From: Neobacillus muris
GTDB lineage: Bacteria; Bacillota; Bacilli; Bacillales; Cytobacillaceae
Direction of reading: 5' to 3'
Assembly: GCF_943193175.1 (NCBI RefSeq)
Contig: NZ_CALPDF010000015.1
Location: forward strand, 1 to 64,000
DNA length: 64,000 nt
This document shows positions 23,405-31,989 of the stretch, piece by piece. The notes under the pieces are model-generated. The model was not told the DNA's origin, searched no databases, and saw only the letters and a program-made list of their open reading frames with translations. Numbering within the stretch: the first letter of the stretch is position 1; the number at the start of each line of letters is the position of its first letter. Made by a program: the position numbers and the translations under genes.

Positions 23405-24790
23405 TTACTGTACATCTGATTTAAACCCTGTTCTGTGACAGTATTGGCAATAAATATCTGTCGGAGCTTTTGCTTCAGTTGAACCATCTGCCGGTTTCTC
23501 GCGGTCGTGGCAGACGAAGCACTCAGCCTTTTGTTCTGCTGTTTTCGCATTTAAAGCATGTCCAGTCAACCAATAGTTGCTCTGATCGTGACTCGCAGGA
23601 CGGTTGGCGTGACAGGCGCTGCAAAACTGGTTGTTTCTGGTTTGTTCTTTTCCAACGGTTAAATTCGGTGTATACTTGCTGGTTTCTGAATCCTGCCCAT
23701 TTGATTTTATAATCGAATCAAGATTGCCTGTTGGTACATCTTTAATCCACTTAGAATCTTGGTGACAATTTAAACATTTGTCTAATTGCTGAATGGCAGT
23801 GCTGCCGTGATTTCCGCTCCAATCCGATACTTTGTGATTTTCCGGAACTTTTATTTGTTTGTGGCAGGTCTCACAAGCCATAGACAGTTTCACATCTTTT
23901 TGCTGCTTTCCGATTGCCTGTAAAATAATATCCTGTGTTTTTTCATCCTGGACAGCCGAGTCTGAAATTTTTGCTTCAGTTGTTTCAGTGGTTGCCGCTA
24001 TATCGGTTGTTTTCTTACTGTTTACTTCTTCCGTCTTTTCTTTCTCTTCTTCTGGATTCTTTGGTACGAGATATGCAGTATCCTTCCAAGGCTTTTCGCC
24101 GTTGTTGACTTTATCGTGGCAATCAATACAAGTTCCCATGTTCGGGTCGGTGTATTCCTTCGTCATGACAAGTTTCCCTGTTTCTTCTGTATACTTATCC
24201 CGGTCTTTTTCGGTATTAAGCTTACGGACCCCAATTTTGCCATGCGCAACCCCTGCGTGGCAGGAGATACAAGGAACCCCTTCCTCAATATGGCCTTTAT
24301 GATCAACTTTCAAGTCACCGGAAGCGGTTACCAGCCGGTTCTTGGAATGACATTGTAAACAGTTCTCATCCGATACTGCCTCATCTACGGTTGAAACAAT
24401 TTGCTCTGGAATGCCAGTCACATGATAGTACACTTCTTTTAACGACTTCATTTTGTGCAGTACCATCGTAACGGCACCTGGTTTAATATGACACTGGACA
24501 CAAGTCAGATTGCTATGGGAGCTGGCCACATACGTTGTATGCTCCGGCGCCATTTCGTGACAGGCTTTGCAGAATGTCGGAGAGTTGGTAAAAGCGATGA
24601 CACCATATCCTCCTGCACCAATCACAATAAGTGTAATGATGGATGCAAACATCAATTTCCAGCGTGTAACCGGATCCTTCCAGTTAATATTTTTTATCCA
24701 ATGCCAAAGTCTCCGGAAGATTCCCTTCTTTCTCTCTTCTCTTGTATCGGGATCGGTCTCTTTGTTTTTCTTTTTCCCCCATAGAGCCAA
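23405..24790 (-). CDS. Membrane-anchored decaheme NapC/NirT-type cytochrome c
   Basis: 461 residues. A basic cytoplasmic tail of about 45 residues, one TM, then FCKACHEMAPE and nine more CxxCH motifs, ten in all. Five lie in the N-terminal half and five in the C-terminal half, separated by an acidic, Thr/Lys-rich linker of about 60 residues that looks unstructured. The first half resembles NapC/NirT quinol dehydrogenases, so it likely takes electrons from menaquinol. It is the first gene of the cluster. The start is a TTG at 24790 with AAGGG 8 bases upstream; an in-frame ATG at 24808 has no ribosome site. Confidence 0.88.
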   Translation of the reverse strand: MALWGKKKNKETDPDTREERKKGIFRRLWHWIKNINWKDPVTRWKLMFASIITLIVIGAGGYGVIAFTNSPTFCKACHEMAPEHTTYVASSHSNLTCVQCHIKPGAVTMVLHKMKSLKEVYYHVTGIPEQIVSTVDEAVSDENCLQCHSKNRLVTASGDLKVDHKGHIEEGVPCISCHAGVAHGKIGVRKLNTEKDRDKYTEETGKLVMTKEYTDPNMGTCIDCHDKVNNGEKPWKDTAYLVPKNPEEEKEKTEEVNSKKTTDIAATTETTEAKISDSAVQDEKTQDIILQAIGKQQKDVKLSMACETCHKQIKVPENHKVSDWSGNHGSTAIQQLDKCLNCHQDSKWIKDVPTGNLDSIIKSNGQDSETSKYTPNLTVGKEQTRNNQFCSACHANRPASHDQSNYWLTGHALNAKTAEQKAECFVCHDREKPADGSTEAKAPTDIYCQYCHRTGFKSDVQ

Positions 24791-24941
24791 TTTCCTCACC
24801 CTTCCCATATTTATTTGGATATCTATTTATTCTCCAGATTAACCTCTCTAAAGGTAGTATCCATCATTATGAGAGTATATTCCAATGTACAATTTGTGAA
24901 TATTTTTCCATAAAAAAAGCGGTTCTATTTTCACCCAAAAA

Positions 24942-24957
24942 CAACATGTAAATGTTG
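24942..24957. promoter_or_regulatory. Inverted repeat, possible operator of the cytochrome operon
   Basis: CAACAT-GTAA-ATGTTG is a perfect 6-bp inverted repeat with a 4-base centre, about 150 bp before the first cytochrome gene. It is symmetric like a dimeric regulator site; no known regulator is matched. Confidence 0.35.
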
Positions 24958-25120
24958 ATATATAAGCATTCTATTAACATCATTAATATAGTGATAATAT
25001 GAATAGAAAACTAATATTTATTCATAATTACCATCGAATATTCACCCCTCATTCACTCCCCTCCTATTTCCACTAATACTTTGGAATCAAGCAGGTAAGA
25101 AAAGTCATCATCCTGTCATT

Positions 25121-25129
25121 TTTGTCGAA
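25121..25129 (+). promoter_or_regulatory. Possible Spo0A box upstream of secA
   Basis: TTTGTCGAA followed by AATTCCG, 35 bp before a short open frame and 239 bp before secA. Chance match cannot be excluded. Confidence 0.3.
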
Positions 25130-25163
25130 ATTCCGAACATTTTGGGATGGGGAGATTCTTGAT

Positions 25164-25280
25164 ATGGCAAATCCAGTTCCAGTTTTCACAGGATATAATC
25201 GTTTTTCAAAAGCTTCCTTCGCTGGCCAAGCAGGGACAAATTTTGCAGAGGCGCTAACAGGTTGTCACTCCGTTGTTTAA
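25164..25280 (+). CDS. 38-codon open frame upstream of secA
   Basis: ATG at 25164 with GGGGAG nine bases upstream opens a 38-residue frame (starts MANPVPVFTGYNRF, ends GCHSVV) closing at TAA 25278-25280, 87 bp before secA. No signal peptide or TM is seen and no family is recognised. In E. coli a secreted arrest peptide, SecM, upstream of secA controls its translation. Known Gram-positives lack SecM, so a leader-peptide role here is speculation based on position and the good ribosome site. Confidence 0.35.
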   Translation: MANPVPVFTGYNRFSKASFAGQAGTNFAEALTGCHSVV

Positions 25281-25367
25281 AATGGTAAGATGAAGAAAGG
25301 ATTATCTGCCATTTGCAATAGCATTCAGTGGTTTTTAGTAATGACAAAAAGGAGCGTTCATCATAAT

Positions 25368-27875
25368 ATGGGGATTTTAAATAAAGTCTTTGACTTGAAC
25401 AAACGTGAGCTAAAACGATTAGACAAGCTTGCTAACCAAATTGAAGCGTTAGCTTCTGAAACCGAAAAACTGACAGACGAACAGCTTCGCGAAAAAACGG
25501 AGGAATTTAAATCCCGCTATCAAAAAGGCGAATCACTCGATGATCTGCTGGTTGAAGCATTCGCCGTCGTCCGCGAAGGTGCCCGCCGCGTACTTGGCCT
25601 TTACCCATACCATGTACAGTTAATGGGCGGTATTGCTCTCCATGAAGGAAACATTTCCGAGATGAAAACCGGTGAAGGTAAAACCTTGACAGCCACCATG
25701 CCCGTATACTTAAACGCTATTTCCGGCAAAGGGGTTCATGTTGTAACGGTCAACGAATATTTGGCCCACCGTGACGCCACCGAAATGGGCGAGCTGTACC
25801 AATTCCTAGGCTTAACGGTCGGCTTGAATTTGAACAGCATGGATAAAGAGGAAAAGCAGGCAGCCTATGCGGCTGATATCACATATGGTACCAATAACGA
25901 GTTCGGATTTGATTACCTGCGCGATAACATGGTCCTTTATAAGGAACAAAAAGTTCAACGTCCGCTTTTTTACGCGGTTATCGACGAGGTTGACTCCATT
26001 TTAATCGATGAGGCGCGGACTCCATTAATTATTTCAGGACAAGCTCAGAAGTCTACTGTCCTTTATATGCAGGCAAACGCTTTTGTCCGCACTTTAACCA
26101 AAGACGTGGATTACACCTATGATGAAAAAATCAAAGCCGTTATGCTGACAGAGGAAGGGATCAGCAAAGCGGAAAAAGCTTTCGGCATTGAAAACCTGTT
26201 TGATATTTCACATGTCACATTAAACCATCATATTAACCAGGCACTGAAAGCAAACGTAACGATGCACCTGGATGTGGATTATGTCGTTCAGGATGGAGAA
26301 GTCGTCATTGTTGACCAATTCACAGGCCGTTTGATGAAGGGGCGCCGTTACAGTGAAGGCCTGCATCAGGCGATCGAAGCAAAAGAAGGCGTGGAAATTC
26401 AAAATGAAAGTATGACCATGGCTACCATTACGTTCCAAAACTACTTCCGGATGTATGAAAAATTGGCCGGTATGACCGGTACTGCAAAAACAGAAGAAGA
26501 GGAATTCCGCAACATCTATAATATGAATGTTATCGTGATTCCAACCAACCGCCCGATCATCCGTGATGACCGTCCAGACTTAATTTACGCCACCATGGAA
26601 GGCAAGTTCAATGCAGTAGTTGAGGACATTGCCCAGCGCCATATGATGGGACAGCCGGTACTTGTTGGGACAGTTGCAATTGAAACCTCTGAATTGATTT
26701 CAAAAATGCTGCTAAAAAAAGGCGTCCGCCACAATGTATTGAATGCGAAAAACCATGCCCGCGAAGCGGAAATTATTGCCGAAGCAGGGCATAAAGGCGC
26801 CGTTACGATTGCGACCAACATGGCTGGACGCGGTACAGACATTAAACTGGGTGAAGGCGTAAAAGAATTAGGCGGTCTTGCTGTTATCGGCACTGAGCGC
26901 CACGAAAGCCGCCGGATTGACAATCAGCTCCGCGGACGTTCCGGACGCCAGGGAGACCCAGGGGTTACCCAATTCTACTTATCAATGGAAGACGAATTGA
27001 TGCGCCGCTTTGGTTCTGACAATATGAAGAGTATGATGCAAAGGCTTGGCATGGACGATTCCCAGGCCATCCAGAGCAAGATGGTTACCCGCGCGGTAGA
27101 ATCTGCCCAAAAACGGGTAGAGGGCAATAACTTTGATGCACGTAAACAACTCCTTCAATACGACGACGTTCTTCGTCAACAGAGGGAAATTATTTACAGG
27201 CAGCGGGATGAAGTAATCGAATCAGAAAATCTAAAAGAAATTGTGCAGGGCATGATTTTACGTTCCATAGAGCGGAATGTTGGTGCCCATACACCACGCC
27301 ATGAGGACGAAGAAGAATGGAATCTGCAAGGTCTCGTTGATTACGTACATGCCAGCCTGCTGCCTGAAGGCGACATTACTTTAGTAGATCTAAAAGGTAA
27401 AGATCCTGATGAAATGGTTGAGATGATTTTCGCAAAAGTAAAACAGCGTTATGACGAAAAAGAAGAACTTCTTCAAGATCAAATGCGTGAGTTTGAAAAA
27501 GTCGTTACCCTTCGTGCTGTTGACTCCAAATGGATCGACCATATTGATGCAATGGATCAGCTTCGCCAGGGTATTCACTTAAGGGCTTATGGACAAATTG
27601 ACCCGCTTCGTGAATACCAGCATGAAGGATTCGCCATGTTTGAATCGATGATTCAATCAATTGAAGACGAAACCGCTATGTATATCATGAAAGCGGAGAT
27701 TCGCAATAATCTGGAACGGCAGGAAGTCGCGAAAGGCCAGGCTGTGAATCCAAAAGAAGACAGCGAAACGGTCAAGCGCAAACCGAAGGTAAACAAGGAG
27801 CAGATTGGACGCAACGATCCATGTCCTTGTGGAAGCGGCAAAAAATATAAAAACTGCCACGGGGCAGCGATGTAA
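25368..27875 (+). CDS. secA: Preprotein translocase ATPase SecA
   Basis: 835 residues, near B. subtilis SecA (841). Walker A is MKTGEGKTL, the DEAD-type box [13 protein letters not shown], helicase motifs [16 protein letters not shown] and [10 protein letters not shown] are intact, and a C-terminal zinc motif ([13 protein letters not shown]) binds SecB or ribosomes in other species. SecA drives export through SecYEG, which the cytochromes and autolysins of this window need. The start is the ATG at 25368 (MGILNKVF, as in B. subtilis), with AAGGAG 13 bases upstream; the frame is open for 26 more codons without support. The gene faces away from prfB, opposite to B. subtilis. Confidence 0.97.
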   Translation: MGILNKVFDLNKRELKRLDKLANQIEALASETEKLTDEQLREKTEEFKSRYQKGESLDDLLVEAFAVVREGARRVLGLYPYHVQLMGGIALHEGNISEMKTGEGKTLTATMPVYLNAISGKGVHVVTVNEYLAHRDATEMGELYQFLGLTVGLNLNSMDKEEKQAAYAADITYGTNNEFGFDYLRDNMVLYKEQKVQRPLFYAVIDEVDSILIDEARTPLIISGQAQKSTVLYMQANAFVRTLTKDVDYTYDEKIKAVMLTEEGISKAEKAFGIENLFDISHVTLNHHINQALKANVTMHLDVDYVVQDGEVVIVDQFTGRLMKGRRYSEGLHQAIEAKEGVEIQNESMTMATITFQNYFRMYEKLAGMTGTAKTEEEEFRNIYNMNVIVIPTNRPIIRDDRPDLIYATMEGKFNAVVEDIAQRHMMGQPVLVGTVAIETSELISKMLLKKGVRHNVLNAKNHAREAEIIAEAGHKGAVTIATNMAGRGTDIKLGEGVKELGGLAVIGTERHESRRIDNQLRGRSGRQGDPGVTQFYLSMEDELMRRFGSDNMKSMMQRLGMDDSQAIQSKMVTRAVESAQKRVEGNNFDARKQLLQYDDVLRQQREIIYRQRDEVIESENLKEIVQGMILRSIERNVGAHTPRHEDEEEWNLQGLVDYVHASLLPEGDITLVDLKGKDPDEMVEMIFAKVKQRYDEKEELLQDQMREFEKVVTLRAVDSKWIDHIDAMDQLRQGIHLRAYGQIDPLREYQHEGFAMFESMIQSIEDETAMYIMKAEIRNNLERQEVAKGQAVNPKEDSETVKRKPKVNKEQIGRNDPCPCGSGKKYKNCHGAAM

Positions 27876-27881
27876 TGAATG

Positions 27882-27920
27882 AAAAAGAGAGCCGGCGGGA
27901 TGATCGCTGGCTCTCTTTTT
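27882..27920 (+). terminator. Terminator after secA
   Basis: A long stem (AAAAAGAGAGCC / GGCTCTCTTTTT, extended by GGC/GCT) with a T-run on the plus strand. Confidence 0.9.
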
Positions 27921-28083
27921 CATGTTTGACCGAATAGCTTTTCCATATATCCCCAGGTTTTGCAAAAAAAATCTAAATATTATTGAATTATATCCCTTTT
28001 TTGCAGAAAAGTGCCCCAATTTTATAGAAAACCATCGCCATTCGAATATATCCACATGTGGATACTCCTATATGAACAAACTA

Positions 28084-28109
28084 AATAGCCAGGCATCAGC
28101 CTGGCTATT
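28084..28109 (-). terminator. Hairpin at the end of the DUF1028 gene
   Basis: An 11-bp stem (AATAGCCAGGC / GCCTGGCTATT) with a 4-base loop overlaps the stop codon. The T-run after it is weak. Confidence 0.55.
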
Positions 28110-28959
28110 GGAATGAATCTTGTTGTTTCATAAACTCCAACACTTCTAAGTCAATCCATCCGATCTTCTGCTCGCGCATCTCGAAGTTTTCAGTGTGAAG
28201 ATATGTCGTAAGAGCCTTATATAAGGTCACGTCATCTCCCTCCGTCTCCGGCAGATAGTTGAGACGGGCTAACTGCCTAATAACCTCTGCCCTGACTTCG
28301 CCTTCGACTGCTGCCACTTTTTCGGGACTTGAAGGAGCAAAATAAAGCCGCTGAAGCTGGTAAATGCGCATCAGCTCCTTAATTGGTTCTGGATGGTCGT
28401 CCACTCGAAGATCAATATAGCGGTCATTAAAGCCGCCATAGCCTCCTTTTTCTTTGACCACCAATAAAGCAGCCGATTGTTTGCCGCGGCTGTCGCCTCC
28501 AGCTTCCTGCCCCGCTTCTAATGCTGCCAGCAGACGTTCAGCCAGATTCCCTTCTGCAGACTGAAACGTCTCTGCCATCACCGTAACTGTTTTTTCATTG
28601 ACTAGAATATTCCCTTGCGCCGCAAAATGAGCCCCCGTCATATCGCCAGCCCAATCATAGCAGGCAGAGCCTGTATACGAAGCGGCATTTCCTTTAGCGT
28701 CAATCAGCCCGACTTGCCGCATTTCTTTGTCCGGGTCATCAGCCAGCAGTAATTTCAGCGTTTCTTGAGCCGATTTTCCTTGCCCCATTAGGTCTAAGGC
28801 TATTGGGCCATATGCTGTATTGGCATACGATTGGGTTGCTGCTGCTCCTGCTCCAGCCCTCGCCCATGGAACCACTGCCCCTACCCCTAAAAACTTGGAT
28901 TGGACGGCAATTCCCCATTCTTTTCCTTCCGGATCATAACCGACTATTGAGAAAGTCAT
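28105..28959 (-). CDS. DUF1028 family protein (Ntn-hydrolase fold)
   Basis: 284 residues without a signal peptide. The N-terminal two thirds match DUF1028: MTFSIVGYDPEGKEWGIAVQS, GVGAVVPWARAGAGAAATQS, the SYTGSACYDWAG block and a late FNDRYIDLRVDDH. The family is predicted to be Ntn-type hydrolases. The last 75 residues look like the extra domain found on many members. It sits 16 bp behind two chromate-transporter genes, so it is probably cotranscribed with them. Substrate unknown; nearness to a gamma-glutamyltransferase hints at amide or peptide hydrolysis. Confidence 0.85.
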   Translation of the reverse strand: MTFSIVGYDPEGKEWGIAVQSKFLGVGAVVPWARAGAGAAATQSYANTAYGPIALDLMGQGKSAQETLKLLLADDPDKEMRQVGLIDAKGNAASYTGSACYDWAGDMTGAHFAAQGNILVNEKTVTVMAETFQSAEGNLAERLLAALEAGQEAGGDSRGKQSAALLVVKEKGGYGGFNDRYIDLRVDDHPEPIKELMRIYQLQRLYFAPSSPEKVAAVEGEVRAEVIRQLARLNYLPETEGDDVTLYKALTTYLHTENFEMREQKIGWIDLEVLEFMKQQDSFQ

Positions 28960-28975
28960 TTTTTCCCCTCCGCAA

Positions 28976-29506
28976 CTAGGCTAAAAAGATTCCCCCATAT
29001 ACTAATGCCCCGGCAATGACATAAGCAGGATGCACCTTTATTTTTTCCATTAAAATATAGCTGACAGCACCAATAAACAGTGTTTGCCAGATGCCAAAAT
29101 CCTGATAGGATTGAAAAATGAAATCATAGGTCATGACGCCAAGCAACACCGCAATCACGGGCCTGACAACAGTTGTCATATTTTTGACCCTTGGGGATTC
29201 TTTATATTTCATCAGCAAACTTAAAAGGGTAATCATCAGTATTAAGGATGGGGCTACGGTTGCAAATACCCCAACCACCGCGCCTAACACCCCTCCTTGG
29301 GCATAACCAATATAACCCGCCATTTTGGTGGCAATAGGGCCAGGCAGCGCATTCCCCATGGCCAGCACCTCGGAAAATTCCTGGACCGTCATCCAATGAT
29401 ACCGGTCAACCACTTCCGCCTCTATTAACGGGATCGAAGATGGACCTCCTCCATACCCCAGGATCCCTGGGATAAACAATGCTAAAAAGATATGCAGATA
29501 AATCAT
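28976..29506 (-). CDS. Chromate transporter, short ChrA-type subunit (second)
   Basis: 176-residue membrane protein with about five TMs, one half of a full-length ChrA. GYGGGPSSIPLIEAEVVDRY and MGNALPGPIATKMAGYIG are the conserved CHR signatures. Short CHR proteins work as pairs in inverted topology. It overlaps the upstream half by ATGA, so translation is coupled. B. subtilis has a similar pair, ywrB-ywrA. Substrate may be chromate or a natural oxyanion or acid. Confidence 0.88.
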   Translation of the reverse strand: MIYLHIFLALFIPGILGYGGGPSSIPLIEAEVVDRYHWMTVQEFSEVLAMGNALPGPIATKMAGYIGYAQGGVLGAVVGVFATVAPSLILMITLLSLLMKYKESPRVKNMTTVVRPVIAVLLGVMTYDFIFQSYQDFGIWQTLFIGAVSYILMEKIKVHPAYVIAGALVYGGIFLA

Positions 29507-30075
29507 GCTGATTCCTTCTCCTTATTCTTGGCTACCTTGCCATTGTCCCCCTTTATTAGTGCCCCGAGCAATAGGGCAAAAATCAAAATGGCCGGATGGA
29601 GGCCAAACCCCTGAAGAATAATCAGACTAGCAGCCACAAAAATAATCGTCCATTTCCATCCGAGATTGGACTTTTTCGATTTCACGACAAAATCCCAGGT
29701 CAACGTGCCCAACATGACAGCCACCACTGGGACCACACCTCTCGTCGCCCCTTGCACCCAAGGTTTATCTTTAAACGCGTTTAAAGATGTCAAAAGGATG
29801 ACCATCAAGATGATGGTCGGCACAATGGTTGCAGCAACCGCACTGATCATCCCCCAATATCCGCCGACTCGGTAGCCAATATACCCAGCCATTTTTGTAT
29901 TAATTGGACCAGGAAGTGCATTCCCGAGCGCCAAGATATCGCCAAACTCATCGGAGTCCATCCATTTATATTTTTCCACTACTTCCTTATGTACAAGCGG
30001 AATCGAAGACGGTCCGCCGCCATACCCAAGGATGCCAACTCGGAAGAACGCTAAAAAAATTTGCCATTGCTTCAA
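29503..30075 (-). CDS. Chromate transporter, short ChrA-type subunit (first)
   Basis: 190-residue partner of the preceding entry. It carries GYGGGPSSIPLVHKEVVEKY and LGNALPGPINTKMAGYIGY and about five TMs. The start is TTG with AGGGGGGA six bases upstream. Together the two form a split CHR transporter. The gamma-glutamyltransferase gene lies 137 bp upstream on the same strand, as ywrD lies near ywrB-ywrA in B. subtilis; no Lrp-type regulator (ywrC) is next to it here. Confidence 0.88.
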   Translation of the reverse strand: MKQWQIFLAFFRVGILGYGGGPSSIPLVHKEVVEKYKWMDSDEFGDILALGNALPGPINTKMAGYIGYRVGGYWGMISAVAATIVPTIILMVILLTSLNAFKDKPWVQGATRGVVPVVAVMLGTLTWDFVVKSKKSNLGWKWTIIFVAASLIILQGFGLHPAILIFALLLGALIKGDNGKVAKNKEKESA

Positions 30076-30212
30076 AGTTGGTCCCCCCTTTCTAATGGTA
30101 AACTATAAAAACCTATTACAATTTCCAGCTTATTCGGTCCCAGGCTGATTCATGTCTTTAAATGTCCACACAGTTCCCGATTTAATTGAAACTCTAAAGT
30201 GTTACTGTTATT

Positions 30213-31823
30213 TTACCACGAGGCAATGGAACCATCCGTCCTCGGCTCTGTGCCTCCCATTAACACTCCCGTTTCCGGATCCCGCCAGATAATCTGTCCG
30301 CGTCCAAAACCGCCGGAATCAACAGCTACTTCAATCTGATGTCCTCTTCGGGCCAGTGCTTGAGCGATGTGGTTCGGAAAGCTTGGCTCAACCTGGATTT
30401 TCTTTCCTTCCACCCACTGCCACCTCGGCGCATCAAGTGCCGCTTGAGGATTTAAACCAAAGTCAATCGTATTCATAATCACCTGCATATGTCCCTGCGG
30501 CTGCATGTAGCCGCCCATTACCCCAAAGGGACCGATTGCTTGATTCCCCTTTGTTAGGAAACCAGGAATAATCGTATGATATGTCTTTTTGCCGGGCCTT
30601 AATGCATTCGCATGCGCTGGATCCAATGAAAAATCATATCCGCGGTTTTGCAATGAAATCCCCGTTCCCGGGACAACAATTCCAGATCCAAAGCCCATGT
30701 AATTGCTCTGAATATAGGAAACCATATTGCCTTCACCATCGGCTGCAGCAAGATACACTGTGCCTCCTCGAGGCGGCTGATAAGGACTTGGCATAATAGC
30801 CTCACCACTGATTTCACTCCGTCGTGACGCACCATACTCCTCGGACAGCAGTGTCTCAACCGTGACTTTCATATCGGCAGGATCCGTAATAAACGCCTTC
30901 CCATCTGTGTAAGCTAATTTCATCGCTTCCAGCTGCTTGTGATAAGTGTCGACTGTCTCTTTTTCCGTAAAATCAAAGCCCTTAACGATGTTCAGGCCTA
31001 AAAGCGCCACTAATCCCTGGCCATTTGGGGGAATCTCCCACACATCATAGCCGCGGTAGTTCACCTTGATCGGCTCGACCCATTCTGACCGAAAGCCCGC
31101 TAAATCTTCTTTGGAAATAAACCCATTGTAGCGCTCGGAAAAGTCTGCGATTTTTTCAGCAATTTCCCCACGATAAAAACTCTCGGCGCTTGTTTCGGCG
31201 ATAGACCGCAGCGTCTTGGCATGGCCTTTCGAACTCCAGATTTCTCCCGCTCTTGGGGCTCTTCCATTAGGGGTAAATACATCAAACCAAGGCTGGAACT
31301 CTTCACCTGTTAGTGTCTGTTTAAAATTCCTAAATGCACGCTCCCAATTCTTGGCCAATATCGGGGATAACGGATAGCCGTTTTCTGCATATTCAATTGC
31401 GGGCTTCAATACATCCGTTAGCGGAAGCTTTCCAAATTTCTCCGATAACTCCGCCCATGCTGCTGGTGCTCCCGGCACTGTGACTGGAATCAGGCCGTGC
31501 GCAGGAATCTTGTCATAACCGCGCTCCTTAATGGCCTCTATCGTCATTTTTTGCGGTGCCGGACCACTGGAATTGAGTCCATGGAGCTTGCTCTTTGTCC
31601 AAACTAACGCAAACGCATCGCTGCCGATCCCATTGGAAGTCGGCTCCACCACAGTTAAAGCGGCTGCTGTCGCAATTGCAGCATCAATGGCGTTACCGCC
31701 CTTTTTTAAAATTTCAAGACCTGCCTGCGCTGCTAACGGCTGTGAGGTCGCAACCATTCCGCGGTTGGCAAACACCGTAGTACGCTGGGATGGGTAAGGG
31801 TGATATTGAAAGTCAAACTTCAT
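30213..31823 (-). CDS. Gamma-glutamyltransferase-like Ntn hydrolase (YwrD type)
   Basis: 536 residues, no signal peptide, so probably cytoplasmic like YwrD rather than secreted like Ggt. Large-subunit motifs (MVATSQPLAAQAG, GGNAIDAAIATAAAL) are followed by the autocleavage and nucleophile region GGTVYLAAADGEGNMVSYI near residue 355 and a conserved GIVVPGTGISLQNRG. The threonine of GGT would be the nucleophile. The enzyme hydrolyses or transfers gamma-glutamyl groups; the physiological substrate is unknown. The start at 31823 has AGAGGTG upstream. Confidence 0.88.
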   Translation of the reverse strand: MKFDFQYHPYPSQRTTVFANRGMVATSQPLAAQAGLEILKKGGNAIDAAIATAAALTVVEPTSNGIGSDAFALVWTKSKLHGLNSSGPAPQKMTIEAIKERGYDKIPAHGLIPVTVPGAPAAWAELSEKFGKLPLTDVLKPAIEYAENGYPLSPILAKNWERAFRNFKQTLTGEEFQPWFDVFTPNGRAPRAGEIWSSKGHAKTLRSIAETSAESFYRGEIAEKIADFSERYNGFISKEDLAGFRSEWVEPIKVNYRGYDVWEIPPNGQGLVALLGLNIVKGFDFTEKETVDTYHKQLEAMKLAYTDGKAFITDPADMKVTVETLLSEEYGASRRSEISGEAIMPSPYQPPRGGTVYLAAADGEGNMVSYIQSNYMGFGSGIVVPGTGISLQNRGYDFSLDPAHANALRPGKKTYHTIIPGFLTKGNQAIGPFGVMGGYMQPQGHMQVIMNTIDFGLNPQAALDAPRWQWVEGKKIQVEPSFPNHIAQALARRGHQIEVAVDSGGFGRGQIIWRDPETGVLMGGTEPRTDGSIASW

Positions 31824-31941
31824 GATTGAACACCTCTTTCTGCTATTCTTGTTTTCTATTATAATGAACATTCTAAATTTAGTATATCTAAATAAATTTC
31901 AGAATTTAAAATGATTGTTTAGCACCAGGATCTCTCTGCAC

Positions 31942-31975
31942 AAAAAAAACGCTGCCAGGTATACTTGGCAGCGTT
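31942..31975 (-). terminator. Terminator after hpf
   Basis: A 10-bp perfect stem (AACGCTGCCA / TGGCAGCGTT) followed by eight T on the minus strand. Confidence 0.9.
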
Positions 31976-31989
31976 CTGCTTATTTTATA

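Larger units (their letters stand above)
24791..25163. other. Divergent intergenic region between the cytochrome operon and secA
   Basis: About 370 bp, AT-rich. It must hold the cytochrome promoter on the minus strand; hexamers such as TTCACA and TATACT near 24880-24900 are poorly spaced and no confident promoter is called. It contains an inverted repeat (24942-24957) and a TTTGTCGAA sequence (25121-25129). No gene is visible. Confidence 0.6.

Noticed and set aside
25290-25367. 26-codon N-terminal extension of secA
   Set aside because: The SecA family starts at MGILNK; AAGGAG lies inside this stretch and serves the ATG at 25368.
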